A stretch of DNA of 64,000 nt from Candidatus Nanosyncoccus alces (lineage in GTDB: Bacteria > Patescibacteriota > Saccharimonadia > Saccharimonadales > Saccharimonadaceae), in the NCBI RefSeq assembly GCF_004138395.1, contig NZ_PRLM01000006.1:168759-232758 (forward strand). Direction: 5' to 3'. This document shows positions 1 through 8,335 of this stretch, piece after piece. The notes beneath the pieces were generated by a model. That model was given only the letters and a program-made list of their open reading frames with translations, searched no databases and had not been told where the DNA came from. The position numbers were made by a program, and so were the translations under genes. Each line of letters begins with the position of its first letter. Positions within the stretch are counted from its first letter, which is position 1.

Positions 1-411
1 TCCAACCTGTTTACATCGGTACTGTTAGCAGAAGAAAAATCAGCAGAGTACCTGAATGATTTACCAACAGCAAAACAGCTAAACGATCTGGCTAAGATGA
101 ACGAAAAGAAAGAGCTCAGTTCTACTGCCACAAAAGAGGTATTTTTGCATTTGTTTGATCCACAAATGAGGAGACGCGATACTGAAGTAATTGCCAAAGA
201 GCTAGGCTTGATCCAAGAGAACGATTTAGGCGCGCTGGAAACCATTGTGGACGCGGTGCTAGCAAAACCAGAGACCCAGGAGGCTCAGGCAGATTTTCGC
301 GCTGGGGAAGAGAAGGTGATCGGATTTTTGGTGGGTCAAGTAATGAAGGAGTCCCACGGTAAAGCCAACCCGTCCGCCGTGCAAGAAATTTTGCGAAAAA
401 AGCTGGCTTAG
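1..411 (+). CDS. gatB: Asp/Glu-tRNA amidotransferase subunit B, C-terminal part
   Basis: This is the 3' end of the gene for subunit B of the GatCAB amidotransferase, which converts Glu-tRNA(Gln) and Asp-tRNA(Asn) to the amidated forms. The frame is open from base 1, so the gene enters from the left and only 136 C-terminal residues are visible. They look like the helical YqeY-type tail that contacts the tRNA elbow, including FRAGEEKVIGFLVGQVMK and the usual ending in which a helix starting near NPSAVQEIL precedes the stop. A methionine at base 97 is internal and is not the start. A strong promoter begins 5 bases after the stop codon. Family assignment is good; the catalytic cradle lies outside the window. 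Confidence 0.85.
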   Translation, partial: SNLFTSVLLAEEKSAEYLNDLPTAKQLNDLAKMNEKKELSSTATKEVFLHLFDPQMRRRDTEVIAKELGLIQENDLGALETIVDAVLAKPETQEAQADFRAGEEKVIGFLVGQVMKESHGKANPSAVQEILRKKLA

Positions 412-415
412 ACTA

Positions 416-444
416 TTGACAGATAATACTAGATGCGATAAGAT
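416..444 (+). promoter_or_regulatory. Sigma-70 type promoter of an orphan transcript
   Basis: TTGACA at 416-421, a 17-base spacer and TAAGAT at 439-444. Transcription should start near 451. It sits directly after the gatB stop and drives the structured region that ends at the terminator near 780. Confidence 0.7.
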
Positions 445-450
445 ATTCTG

Positions 451-785
451 TACAGGGGCGTGATTCCGCCCCTTGTGCTGTTAAAAACGATTGTATTTCA
501 TCCGCCCGAAAAAAACTCGTGACATTGAGCCGTCGTTTGCGTGAGTACTCACGCCCTTAGCTCAGAAGGGAGGAGAAGGGATTGATCCGTATTTTCTTTC
601 CGATAGTGATAGAAATGCCCACCTACACGGAGGCAATTTCTACGTTCGGCAGAAATTTGGCGCCATTACCGGTAATTACTTCGATCTACGCGCCTCGTCC
701 CAGAGTGGATCAATTTTACCGTAAGCTGGTTCCGAACTAGCTTTAGAGGTTACTGGATATTTTTCTGAATAATCACCTCTTTTTT
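451..785 (+). ncRNA. Structured orphan transcript, possibly carrying a small ORF
   Basis: The region lies between a consensus promoter and a hairpin with stem AGAGGT (745-750) / ACCTCT (775-780) followed by a T-run. It is rich in local hairpins: GGGGCG/CGCCCC near 457-473, GCGTGAG/CTCACGC at about 539-554, CCCTT/AAGGG just after, and GAAATGCC/GGCAATTTC near 611-640. I looked for the conserved cores of RNase P RNA, tmRNA, SRP RNA and 6S RNA and did not find them. It may be an unrecognised RNA or the mRNA of the small ORF at 582-740. Confidence 0.5.
582..740 (+). CDS. Candidate 52-residue small protein (TTG start)
   Basis: A TTG codon at 582 is preceded by a purine-rich GGGAGGAGAAGGG ribosome-binding-like stretch and opens 52 codons ending at TAG 738-740, five bases before the terminator stem. 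The product would start IRIFFPIVIEMP and end FYRKLVPN. An internal ATG at 615 could be an alternative start. The close fit between stop codon and terminator is the main support. The same bases also form hairpins, so the transcript may instead be non-coding. No family is recognised. Confidence 0.35.
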   Translation: MIRIFFPIVIEMPTYTEAISTFGRNLAPLPVITSIYAPRPRVDQFYRKLVPN

Positions 786-1066
786 CGGTAACCTCGGTGG
801 TAATCCACAAGCATTTGTTTGCTCGATAAGCAGACAACCCACACAATTTCAAAACAATATATAGACAACTCGTTTAATACAGCACCTCGTACCTTAGCAG
901 GCAGTTCGTCCGCGGCTAGAAGTCCGCCGCAAGACCGGCTGGAGAAACAATCGGGCATTTTGCCCATAGCATAAGATGTTAAAGTAAATAGCGTGAAGAC
1001 GACTCCCCGGAAGAGGCTTTTATATGCCTGCTAACATTACCCCAGTACAGCCAGTACTGGGGTTTT
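786..1066 (+). other. Gene-free stretch ending in a strong terminator
   Basis: No convincing ORF is present. Short stems occur (GCGGC/GCCGC near 912-930, GGGC/GCCC near 953-965). The stretch ends in a perfect 9-bp hairpin, CCCCAGTAC/GTACTGGGG, followed by TTTTTC near 1040-1066, so something is transcribed rightwards through it. No clear promoter is seen. It could be read-through from 451 or a second small RNA. Confidence 0.4.
1040..1066 (+). terminator. Intrinsic terminator
   Basis: Perfect 9-bp stem CCCCAGTAC/GTACTGGGG with a 5-base loop, followed by TTTTTC. Confidence 0.85.
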
Positions 1067-1104
1067 TCTTGGTTCTGTGCCATGCAGGACGATCCTATTT
1101 AAGC

Positions 1105-1133
1105 TTGACAATTTTAAATATGTGTGGTATAAT
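1105..1133 (+). promoter_or_regulatory. Perfect consensus promoter
   Basis: TTGACA at 1105-1110, 17-base spacer, TATAAT at 1128-1133. It drives the orphan gene that starts at 1193. Confidence 0.85.
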
Positions 1134-1192
1134 GGTGTTAAGTTGGGAGGTTTTGCGCCCAGCAAATAAAACAGAAGCAGAGGTGCTTAATA

Positions 1193-1933
1193 ATGAAAGA
1201 AGAAAAGGCAAAAGGCATATTAAAAAGAATAGGGAAATTCTTTCACAAAATTTCCCAGATGAGAGAGAAGAGAAAGGCAAAGAAGCGATGCGGAGACTAT
1301 CACTTCAGAAAAAAGTGGAGCAAAAGAGCAAAAAGTTTTGTCCTGCAACCATATGTGTACTTCGCTGCGCCCGTCTCGAAGGTGATGTTCTGTCAGCTAT
1401 ATGGCGTAGTAGAGTATTACGAGGCATATAGCGAGGAATACACACTTCGTGCGGCAAACCTTGCAAAAGCTTTGATCAGAGACGTATATACACCAGATGT
1501 GCTCCCCGTGGTAACATGCGGTCGTGTTTTGAGCGATTGGGAGTCTATGAGTCTTATTAATGACGAGCTTTTCAATTTATTGTGCCAATACGGAGGGTAT
1601 AATGTTGTGTTCCACAATCAAGACACTAAGCTGCCTCGTAACGTGACGGCCGACATAGTACTCAACAAAAATCTTTTCTTGACGAGAAAGAGACACGGAA
1701 TGCCCTTGAGAACATTTCTTCTTTGGGCCGAAGGCGGCGTAAAGATACCACCCGAAATCCTGACTGAGTGGTCTGGCATACCGGCGGGACGATTTGGCGT
1801 GGCTTATGATGAAATTGTTAACCTTTTTAGGCAGACAATCAGAGCTGAGCATCGCGCAGAAATCGCCAGAGGTACAACCGCCAGTGCACGGGCACGCAGT
1901 AGATTACGAAACCCGAACGTTATTTTCGTCTGA
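1193..1933 (+). CDS. Hypothetical protein, basic N-terminus
   Basis: A 246-residue protein I do not recognise. The first 50 residues are extremely basic (KRIGKFFHKI, MREKRKAKKR), followed by a mixed globular region with PDVLPVVTCGRVLSDWESM and a basic C-terminal tail (ARARSRLRNP). No signal peptide or membrane segment is visible. The ATG at 1193 is chosen because GAGGTG lies 7 bases upstream and a perfect consensus promoter lies about 60 bases upstream. It is a single-gene unit closed by its own terminator. The basic head could bind nucleic acid, which is only a guess. It belongs to the set of separately promoted orphan genes around fusA-tuf. Confidence 0.75.
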   Translation: MKEEKAKGILKRIGKFFHKISQMREKRKAKKRCGDYHFRKKWSKRAKSFVLQPYVYFAAPVSKVMFCQLYGVVEYYEAYSEEYTLRAANLAKALIRDVYTPDVLPVVTCGRVLSDWESMSLINDELFNLLCQYGGYNVVFHNQDTKLPRNVTADIVLNKNLFLTRKRHGMPLRTFLLWAEGGVKIPPEILTEWSGIPAGRFGVAYDEIVNLFRQTIRAEHRAEIARGTTASARARSRLRNPNVIFV

Positions 1934-1949
1934 TATTCTCTCGTGCTGG

Positions 1950-1977
1950 AGCCCCGGATTACACGTCGGGGCTTTTT
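1950..1977 (+). terminator. Intrinsic terminator
   Basis: AGCCCCG (1950-1956) pairs with CGGGGCT (1966-1972), followed by a T-run. It ends the unit of the 1193 gene. Confidence 0.85.
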
Positions 1978-2112
1978 CTTGTGCTAAAAATATCTAAAAA
2001 TTAGACAGTTTTCGTTTTATTTTTTGAATAGATATGGTATAATTTGTGAAAGTGTGTCTTGTTTTTGAGTGTGGAGCTTAAAAAAGACTAAAATAATAAT
2101 TAAAAGGAGCAT

Positions 2113-4212
2113 ATGGCTACTGAAGTTAAAGACCTCAAAAATCTGCGGAATATCGGGATTATCGCTCATATCGACGCGGGCAAAACTACTACCTCGGAAG
2201 CGATTCTTTATCGTACGGGGCTAAAACATAAAATCGATCTAGTAAAAGGTGGGACTGGTGGTGCTGACACCGACTGGATGGAGCAGGAAAAGGAACGCGG
2301 CATTACAATTACTTCAGCCGCAGTAACCGTATACTGGAAAAATCACCAGATTAACATCATTGATACCCCAGGACACATTGATTTTACCGCTGAGGTAGAA
2401 CGTTCATTGCGCGTATTGGACGGCGCGGTGGTAGTATTTGACGGCAAAATGGGGGTAGAAGCTCAGTCCGAGACAGTTTGGCGCCAGGCTACTAAGTATG
2501 GCATCCCACGGATTTGTTTTGTAAACAAGATTAATCAGATTGGTGGTGATTTTTATAAATCGCTTGATTCTATCCACAAACGTTTATCTAAGAATGCCGT
2601 GGCGATTCATTTGCCGATTGGCTTTGAGAAGGATATTTGCGGCGTAGTAGACCTGATTGATATGAAGGCCTACACTTACAAAGACTACGCCGATCACGAG
2701 CTGACTGTGGGAGAAATTCCAGCCGACATGGTAGAAAAAGCTAAAAATGCGCGTTCAATGCTAATCGAGGAGGCCGTACAAGCTGACGAAAACTTGATGA
2801 ACAAATTCTTTGAAGAGGGCGAAGAAGCTATCACCGTAGACGAGCTAAAGGCTGCGCTACGTAAGCGCGTGCTCGATGGCGACTTCTTCCTAGTAACTGG
2901 TGGCGATGGTCGCGGCGTAATTGTAGAAAAAGTACTGGATTTGATGACCGATTATCTACCATCTCCGTTGGATCGCGATCAAGGTCAAACGGTGGGGACT
3001 GATCCAAAAACTGGCGACCAAATCGTGCGCAAAGCTGATAACTCTGAGCCTTTGACCGCTTTGGCATTTAAGATTGCAACTGATCCATTTGTTGGTAAAT
3101 TAATCTTTATCCGTGTGTACGCTGGCAAACTAAAGTCCGGCGATACGGTTCTGAATGCTTCAACTGGCGACAAAGAACGTATCGGCCGCTTGGTACGGAT
3201 GCATGCAAATGACCGTAAAGACATTTCAGAAATCGGCGCTGGCGATATCGCTGCGGTAGTAGGTTTGAAAAACGTGACTACCGGTACTACACTTTGTAGC
3301 CCAGCTCACCCGATTTTACTTGAGTCGATTGAATTCCCAGATCCTCCGGTATCTATTGCTGTAGAGCCAAAGACTAAAGCCGACCAAGAGAAGATGGGTA
3401 TTGGCCTTTCGAAGATGGCCGAAGAGGATCCAACTTTCCGCGTCCATACCGACGAGGAGACTGGGCAAACCATCATTTCTGGTATGGGAGAGTTACATCT
3501 AGAGATCATTATTGATCGTTTGAAACGTGAACATAATGTGGAAGCTAACACTGGTGCGCCGCAAGTGGCATACCGTGAAACTATCCGTGGGACTGCAGAA
3601 GCACAAGGTAAGCACATTAAGCAGTCTGGTGGTCGTGGACAATATGGTGACGTATGGATTAAGTTTGAGCCGAACGAGCCAGGGAAGGGATTCGAATTTA
3701 TCGATCAAATCAAAGGTGGCGTAGTCCCTCAGGAATACCGTAAGCCAGTACAAAAAGGCGTGGAAGACACTTTGGCTGGTGGCGTAATCGCGGGTTACCC
3801 GGTTGTGGATGTGAAAGCTACTCTATATGACGGCTCGTATCACGACGTGGACTCCTCAGAGCTAGCCTTTACCTTGGCTGGTAGCTTAGCTACTCGCGAA
3901 GGTATCAAGAAGGCCAATCCAGTATTGCTAGAGCCAGTAATGAAGCTAGAAATTACCACTCCGGAAGAGTTCATGGGCGACGTAATCGGCGACATCAACT
4001 CGCGCCGTGGTCGGATTGACGAAATGGAAGACTTAAATGGTGGGGCCAAGTTAATTAAAGCATTTTGCCCATTGGCAAACCTCTTCGGTTACACCGGTGA
4101 TCTACGTGGTATGACTCAAGGTCGTGCAGCTTCTTCAATGGAGCTTTACGGTTACGAGGAAGTTCCACCAAACGTGGCCCAAGAAATTATCGAAAAGAGA
4201 AATTCCAAATAA
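2113..4212 (+). CDS. fusA: Translation elongation factor G
   Basis: EF-G, the GTPase that drives ribosome translocation and, with RRF, recycling. At 699 residues it has the usual length. The G domain shows AHIDAGKTT (P-loop, about residue 18), the switch region ERGITITSAA, DTPGHIDF and NKIN in place of the usual NKMD. Domains II-V follow, with GMGELHLEIIIDRL in domain III and the domain IV/V region near the end. The ATG follows AAAAGGAGCAT. An extended -10 (TGG-TATAAT, 2038-2043) lies about 70 bases upstream. tuf follows downstream but has its own promoter. rpsL and rpsG, the usual upstream partners, are absent here. Confidence 0.97.
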   Translation: MATEVKDLKNLRNIGIIAHIDAGKTTTSEAILYRTGLKHKIDLVKGGTGGADTDWMEQEKERGITITSAAVTVYWKNHQINIIDTPGHIDFTAEVERSLRVLDGAVVVFDGKMGVEAQSETVWRQATKYGIPRICFVNKINQIGGDFYKSLDSIHKRLSKNAVAIHLPIGFEKDICGVVDLIDMKAYTYKDYADHELTVGEIPADMVEKAKNARSMLIEEAVQADENLMNKFFEEGEEAITVDELKAALRKRVLDGDFFLVTGGDGRGVIVEKVLDLMTDYLPSPLDRDQGQTVGTDPKTGDQIVRKADNSEPLTALAFKIATDPFVGKLIFIRVYAGKLKSGDTVLNASTGDKERIGRLVRMHANDRKDISEIGAGDIAAVVGLKNVTTGTTLCSPAHPILLESIEFPDPPVSIAVEPKTKADQEKMGIGLSKMAEEDPTFRVHTDEETGQTIISGMGELHLEIIIDRLKREHNVEANTGAPQVAYRETIRGTAEAQGKHIKQSGGRGQYGDVWIKFEPNEPGKGFEFIDQIKGGVVPQEYRKPVQKGVEDTLAGGVIAGYPVVDVKATLYDGSYHDVDSSELAFTLAGSLATREGIKKANPVLLEPVMKLEITTPEEFMGDVIGDINSRRGRIDEMEDLNGGAKLIKAFCPLANLFGYTGDLRGMTQGRAASSMELYGYEEVPPNVAQEIIEKRNSK

Positions 4213-4219
4213 ACAGAAC

Positions 4220-4245
4220 GGCCGGGCAAAACCGGCCATTCTTTT
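4220..4245 (+). terminator. Intrinsic terminator after fusA
   Basis: GGCCGG (4220-4225) pairs with CCGGCC (4232-4237), followed by a T-rich tail. Confidence 0.75.
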
Positions 4246-4291
4246 GAATAAAACATATTATTTAAAAAGTCAAATTAACCGAAAAAACCTC

Positions 4292-4320
4292 TTTACAAGT
4301 AAGGGGAAATAGTCTAAAAT
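4292..4320 (+). promoter_or_regulatory. Promoter of tuf
   Basis: TTTACA at 4292-4297, 17-base spacer, TAAAAT at 4315-4320, leaving a leader of about 65 bases before the tuf ATG. Confidence 0.65.
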
Positions 4321-4389
4321 AGTAGGGTAGAGTTTTGGAGCTGGTTTTTATTAGCGCTCCAAACATAATAACAAATAAAAGGAGAAAGA

Positions 4390-5574
4390 ATGGCAAATTT
4401 TGACCGTTCCAAGCCGCACATCAACGTCGGCACCATGGGTCACGTCGACCATGGTAAAACTACTTTAACTGCTGCGATTACCAACGTACTCGCAAAGCGT
4501 CTTCCTTCTGATGTCAACAAGGCAGTCGCTTATGATCAAATCGATAACGCTCCAGAAGAGAAAGCTCGTGGTATCACTATCGCTACTTCTCACCAAGAGT
4601 ATGAGTCTGAGAACCGCCACTACGCACACGTAGATATGCCAGGCCACGCAGACTACATTAAGAACATGATTACCGGTGCCGCTCAGGTAGATGGTGCTAT
4701 TCTCGTAGTTGCTGCGAACGATGGTCCATTGCCACAGACTCGTGAGCACGTACTTTTGGCTCACCAGGTGAACGTACCAAAGATCATCGTGTTCTTAAAC
4801 AAGATGGACCTCGCTGATCCAGAATTGGTAGAACTAGTAGAGATGGACGTACGTGATCTTTTGAACAAGTACGGCTTTGATGGTGACAACGCGCCAATCA
4901 TCAAGGGTTCTGCAACCAAGGCCTTAGAGGGCGACAAAGAGAACGAGGATGCCGTGATGGAGCTCGTCAAGGCGATGGATGAGTACTTTGATGTGCCAGA
5001 ACATGATCTTGACAAACCATTCTTGATGCCAATTGAAGACGTATTCTCGATCAAAGGCCGTGGGACTGTAGCTACTGGTCGTATCGAGCAGGGTGTTGTA
5101 AAGTTGAACGACGAAGTTGAAATCGTAGGACTCAAAGACACTCAGAAGTCAGTAGTAACCGGTATCGAAGCTTTCCACAAGACTTTGGATCAAGGTCAAG
5201 CTGGCGATAATGCAGGTTTGTTGCTTCGTGGTATTGAACGCGATCAAATCGAACGCGGTCAGGTGATTGCCGCTCCTGGTTCAATCACTCCACACACCGA
5301 GTTTGAGGCACAAGTTTACATCCTTAAGAAAGAGGAAGGTGGTCGCCACACTCCATTTTCTAAGGGTTATAAGCCACAGTTCTACTTCCGTACCACTGAT
5401 GTGACTGGCGAGGTTGAACTTCCTGCTGATAAGGAAATCGTAATGCCTGGCGATCAGGTAACCTTCAAGGTTAAATTGCTCGCTCCAGTAGCTATGAACG
5501 AACAAGATCGTTTCGCTATCCGCGAAGGTGGTAAGACGGTTGGTTCTGGTGTAATCACCAAGGTTATCAAATAA
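4390..5574 (+). CDS. tuf: Translation elongation factor Tu
   Basis: EF-Tu carries aminoacyl-tRNA to the ribosomal A site as a GTP complex. It is 394 residues, the normal length. GHVDHGKTT is the P-loop, [14 protein letters not shown] the effector region, [12 protein letters not shown] the G3 region (usually DCPGHADY) and FLNKMDLAD the G4 region (usually NKCDM). Domains II and III are complete, with the typical [21 protein letters not shown] and the ending near VGSGVITKV. The start has GGAG 7 bases upstream. It is a single-gene transcription unit with its own promoter and terminator. Confidence 0.97.
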   Translation: MANFDRSKPHINVGTMGHVDHGKTTLTAAITNVLAKRLPSDVNKAVAYDQIDNAPEEKARGITIATSHQEYESENRHYAHVDMPGHADYIKNMITGAAQVDGAILVVAANDGPLPQTREHVLLAHQVNVPKIIVFLNKMDLADPELVELVEMDVRDLLNKYGFDGDNAPIIKGSATKALEGDKENEDAVMELVKAMDEYFDVPEHDLDKPFLMPIEDVFSIKGRGTVATGRIEQGVVKLNDEVEIVGLKDTQKSVVTGIEAFHKTLDQGQAGDNAGLLLRGIERDQIERGQVIAAPGSITPHTEFEAQVYILKKEEGGRHTPFSKGYKPQFYFRTTDVTGEVELPADKEIVMPGDQVTFKVKLLAPVAMNEQDRFAIREGGKTVGSGVITKVIK

Positions 5575-5590
5575 TCTAGTTTGATACAGA

Positions 5591-5616
5591 AAAATCCCCC
5601 GAAAGGGGGATTTTTT
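5591..5616 (+). terminator. Intrinsic terminator after tuf
   Basis: Perfect stem AAAATCCCCC / GGGGGATTTT with a GAAA tetraloop and a T-run. Nearly the same hairpin follows rpsJ. Confidence 0.9.
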
Positions 5617-5650
5617 GTGGTATAATTTTGCTATAAGCATAAGGAGTATG

Positions 5651-5935
5651 ATGAGTGAGAAAAAGAATATTTATGATTTAAGTGTAAAAGAAATGCGAAA
5701 GTTAATTAGGGGTTTTTCTAATACGCTCTATGGGCGGACAGTATTTTTTTTGGCTTATTTCGTACCAATGATGGCATTTTTAGTGATGATAGGGCTAGTG
5801 GTAGCCGAAATGATTGACCCGACATATGATTTGTTCTGCCCAATCGTGGGCACATTCTTCTTGTTTACCGGCTTGTTTATCTTGGGGAATATTTATTATT
5901 ATCACGAAATTCGCGTATTCTCAGAAAAAAGATAA
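5651..5935 (+). CDS. Small two-helix membrane protein
   Basis: A protein of about 94 residues, not recognised. It has a charged N-terminal 27 residues, then two hydrophobic segments: FLAYFVPMMAFLVMIGLVVA (about residues 32-52) and PIVGTFFLFTGLFILGNIYY (about 63-83), and a short basic tail. It should be an integral membrane protein. The second of two adjacent ATGs is preferred because AAGGAG then sits at better spacing. TATAAT lies at 5621-5626, about 25 bases upstream. It is the first of five orphan genes that separate tuf from rpsJ. Confidence 0.7.
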   Translation: MSEKKNIYDLSVKEMRKLIRGFSNTLYGRTVFFLAYFVPMMAFLVMIGLVVAEMIDPTYDLFCPIVGTFFLFTGLFILGNIYYYHEIRVFSEKR

Positions 5936-5997
5936 TTGCCGACTGCTTTAAACTGAGAGGTATATAACTAAGTTTACCCATGATCATGGGATCTTGC

Positions 5998-6026
5998 TTT
6001 ACAGAAATGTTTTTTTATGTTAATAT
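5998..6026 (+). promoter_or_regulatory. Promoter of the 6063 gene
   Basis: TTTACA (5998-6003), 17-base spacer, TAATAT (6021-6026). Confidence 0.6.
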
Positions 6027-6062
6027 ATAGATAAGCACGTTAAGAGGATTGGGGGTGTTTTG

Positions 6063-6566
6063 ATGCCTTCTTATATACTTGGGATAGCATGCCTAGTATC
6101 GTCTGCTGCGGTGTTCGGCGTCTATATATCTTGTGAGAAGGGCAGTGTAGCCAAGAAGATTGGCTTAGCACTATTACTGCCAGTACTTGCGGCATCAATA
6201 ATTTTGTTCGCGGGATTTGATGTTCTGGCTGATAGAATATACGTCTCTTCGGAAGTTTTATCTTCAAAAACATCAGACCTAGTTGTCATAGAGAAACCGA
6301 ACTATTATTTAGTCTGTAGCGACGAAGGATATGAATTTCTCTATATAGGCGAGGCCGGAAAAGAAACGGGCACATTTATTGATATCAGATACATTCATAG
6401 CGATAACATAAGGTATGATACGAACGAAGTCCCTCAAGTCATTGAGGAAGAAGTAGCAAAAGGATATTATAAAAAATGGCTATTTTTAGAAAGTGGCATA
6501 CAAAATGAGAAATATACAGAGTATAAATTTATCATTCCTAGCGAAAAAGATATCTTGTACAAATAG
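6063..6566 (+). CDS. Membrane-anchored orphan protein, paralogue of the 8336 gene
   Basis: A 167-residue protein with two hydrophobic segments (about residues 5-23 and 33-52) and a C-terminal soluble domain of about 100 residues. I know no family for it, but the C-terminal domain matches that of the protein at 8336-8857: both have YYLV near the domain start, then F-x-YI-x-EA, an acidic middle, KWLF/QWLF, and a YxxxIP or YDFYIP segment at the end. They look like duplicated members of one lineage-specific family with the domain on one side of the membrane. The ATG at 6063 is used; the codon before it is TTG. It has its own promoter and terminator. Confidence 0.7.
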   Translation: MPSYILGIACLVSSAAVFGVYISCEKGSVAKKIGLALLLPVLAASIILFAGFDVLADRIYVSSEVLSSKTSDLVVIEKPNYYLVCSDEGYEFLYIGEAGKETGTFIDIRYIHSDNIRYDTNEVPQVIEEEVAKGYYKKWLFLESGIQNEKYTEYKFIIPSEKDILYK

Positions 6567-6583
6567 TGTAGATAACGTGCTGC

Positions 6584-6610
6584 GGCCGGGCGAAACGCCC
6601 GGCCTTTCTC
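6584..6610 (+). terminator. Intrinsic terminator
   Basis: Perfect 9-bp stem GGCCGGGCG/CGCCCGGCC with an AAA loop and a T-rich tail. Confidence 0.85.
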
Positions 6611-6630
6611 TGATTTTATTCCCGTTATTA

Positions 6631-6659
6631 TTGACTTTTTAGGTATTTTGTGCTATAAT
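6631..6659 (+). promoter_or_regulatory. Promoter of the 6702 gene
   Basis: TTGACT (6631-6636), 17-base spacer, TATAAT (6654-6659) with an upstream TGC extension. Confidence 0.8.
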
Positions 6660-6701
6660 TTTACTGTAGGCTTGAATTTTTGAAATCTTAGGAGGGAGCT
6701 T

Positions 6702-7382
6702 ATGTACAATACAATATTAGGACTGATGGATATTTATTCTGCCGATCCGGTTAAGAAATACTTGATGGTATTACTACTTTGGTTATTCTTCTGGCCTGGA
6801 GGTATGTTCTTGATTGGGCTGGTCGGTGAAAAACGATTGGTCCCGATTTGGAAGCATCAGGCCCGAGCATTCTTGCCAGGAGAAATGATGTTCAGCATAA
6901 TAGTAGTAGCATTTGGCGGTGTCTTTTCTACAATCACTACCAGAACTGGCACGATTATGTTGGAAAAATCAGCCAATTCTGTTTGGTTGTTATTACCGGC
7001 TTTTATTGTCGCCTTAATAGTATATTTTTTTCTCCACAACAGAGAAAAAGGCTGCTACGAGATACGAGCTCTATATAGTCCAACAAAGATAGCGCACGAC
7101 ATTGTAGGATACATACTGATACCTCAAGTATTGATATCTTTTTTAACAATAGTCATTGATGTCGCTAGACGCTACTATTGCTTTGCAAAAGAGAGAATGC
7201 CAGAAGCAGCGTTGAAAAATCTTGCCGTCTTGTGGCAGGTCTCTTGGCCGTACTGGATTGTGATAGTCGCAGCGATAGTAGTCTATATTGGATGCCTAAT
7301 TTATGACATTCGACATCCGGCCACACCGGAAGATATCATTGCCAGGCACCCGGCGGACTGGCAACCGCTCTGGCGCCGTTAA
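6702..7382 (+). CDS. Polytopic membrane protein, unknown
   Basis: A 226-residue protein with about five hydrophobic segments: residues about 20-42, 62-79, 92-110, 130-153 and 187-204. A short cytosolic-looking tail carries a histidine-rich stretch (DIRHPATPEDIIARHPADW). I recognise no family or catalytic motif. The start is supported by AGGAGGGAGCTT directly before the ATG. It is a single-gene unit between a near-consensus promoter and a strong terminator, like its orphan neighbours on both sides. Confidence 0.7.
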   Translation: MYNTILGLMDIYSADPVKKYLMVLLLWLFFWPGGMFLIGLVGEKRLVPIWKHQARAFLPGEMMFSIIVVAFGGVFSTITTRTGTIMLEKSANSVWLLLPAFIVALIVYFFLHNREKGCYEIRALYSPTKIAHDIVGYILIPQVLISFLTIVIDVARRYYCFAKERMPEAALKNLAVLWQVSWPYWIVIVAAIVVYIGCLIYDIRHPATPEDIIARHPADWQPLWRR

Positions 7383-7394
7383 TCATCAGCCTAC

Positions 7395-7421
7395 AGCCAC
7401 CGCATGAGCGGTGGCTTTTTC
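7395..7421 (+). terminator. Intrinsic terminator
   Basis: Perfect 9-bp stem AGCCACCGC/GCGGTGGCT, ATGA loop, T-run. Confidence 0.9.
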
Positions 7422-7529
7422 TACCAAAATAAACTTAAGCATTTTACATATAATTGCGGTCGTGAAATAATAAAGTTGAGTGGGAAAAGTCCTTTAATAG
7501 TCTAGTCTGGCTCTTGAGGAGGTGAGAGA

Positions 7530-8207
7530 ATGGAAAATGTACAAAGCTTACCAAACAAAGAGGTGACCGAGGAGCTGCGGCACCTTAAGGCAATGCTGGA
7601 GGAACCTGGTATTGGCAGACACCGACATGACCTTGCTGAGAAATTTCGCGGTAAAACTGATGTGCCCTTATCGTGGATTCAAGAGTGGTTGAACACCGAT
7701 GAGCTGCGCGTAGCGGGTTGCAAGTATCTCTGGCTGGCAGCCATGAACGCTTGCATCGGCGACTCGGAGATTCCGGAATGGTTTATCGAGCAAGCGATAG
7801 AGAATGCCGATAGCTATGTGAAGCACGAGGCTTTGAAAGTCTTCGAGGAAAGGCGGCTAATCGTTCGTGATTTTGAACCGCCGATCCCAGTATACGTGAA
7901 GTGCGCGCTAGGGGCGGTTGCAGTCGCAGAAATACTGCCAAATGCCCAAGTAAGAGGAGTTCCGGGAGAAAGATGTTTCACCAATATGGTCGAAGTAAAA
8001 GACATTCTACCAGGGCAATCGCTGAACAGAAAAATGGCGATACCTGGTATCGGCGACTACGAGGGGATAATCTATCATCCTGGCGACCAAGTGCACATCC
8101 TTGGTTTTGAGCTCGAAAGGGGAATCGACAAGGAGACCAACCAATTCAACAGGGTTAGCTTTTACTGCACATTAGAGGAAGCCAAAGAGGCAAAGACTAG
8201 ACTTTAA
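7530..8207 (+). CDS. Hypothetical soluble protein
   Basis: A 225-residue protein without signal peptide or membrane segment and without a family I recognise. The N-terminal half is helical with a HEAT-like feel (LNTDELRVAGCKYLWLAAM, then YVKHEALKVFEERRL). The C-terminal half begins near residue 110 and looks like a small beta domain (VRGVPGERCFTNMVEVKDIL, YEGIIYHPGDQVHILGFE). The ATG has GAGGAGGTGAGAGA upstream. An upstream TATAAT near 7450 lacks a good -35 box. It stands alone and is followed by a hairpin at 8211-8235. Confidence 0.65.
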   Translation: MENVQSLPNKEVTEELRHLKAMLEEPGIGRHRHDLAEKFRGKTDVPLSWIQEWLNTDELRVAGCKYLWLAAMNACIGDSEIPEWFIEQAIENADSYVKHEALKVFEERRLIVRDFEPPIPVYVKCALGAVAVAEILPNAQVRGVPGERCFTNMVEVKDILPGQSLNRKMAIPGIGDYEGIIYHPGDQVHILGFELERGIDKETNQFNRVSFYCTLEEAKEAKTRL

Positions 8208-8210
8208 AAT

Positions 8211-8240
8211 AAGGGTCCACCCCGCGCGGGCCCTTTAAAA
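8211..8240 (+). terminator. Hairpin, probable terminator
   Basis: AAGGGTCC (8211-8218) pairs with GGGCCCTT (8228-8235). The following T-run is short, so termination may be weak. Confidence 0.5.
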
Positions 8241-8260
8241 TGGCTCTGGAATGTTCTAAC

Positions 8261-8289
8261 TTGACAAAATGCTTGTGGTGTGATATAAT
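8261..8289 (+). promoter_or_regulatory. Perfect consensus promoter of the 8336 gene
   Basis: TTGACA (8261-8266), 17-base spacer, TATAAT (8284-8289) with a TGA extension. Confidence 0.85.
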
Positions 8290-8335
8290 TAAGGAACGCA
8301 CATTAACAAAATACTATTTTTCAGGAGGTGCTCTT

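Noticed and set aside
451..785. RNase P RNA, tmRNA, 6S or SRP RNA
   Set aside because: The conserved cores (for example GAGGAAAGTCC of RNase P, the CCA end of tmRNA, GGAAGGAAGCAGCC-like SRP loop) are not present. The same negative result holds for 786-1066, 36360-36618 and 59502-59612.
773..967. Minus-strand frame of 64 codons
   Set aside because: No RBS or clear promoter. Its end overlaps the plus-strand terminator near 775-785, and the region appears to be transcribed rightwards.
1024..1431. Plus-strand frame overlapping the 1193 gene
   Set aside because: It starts just before a terminator and runs out of frame over a better gene that has its own promoter and RBS.
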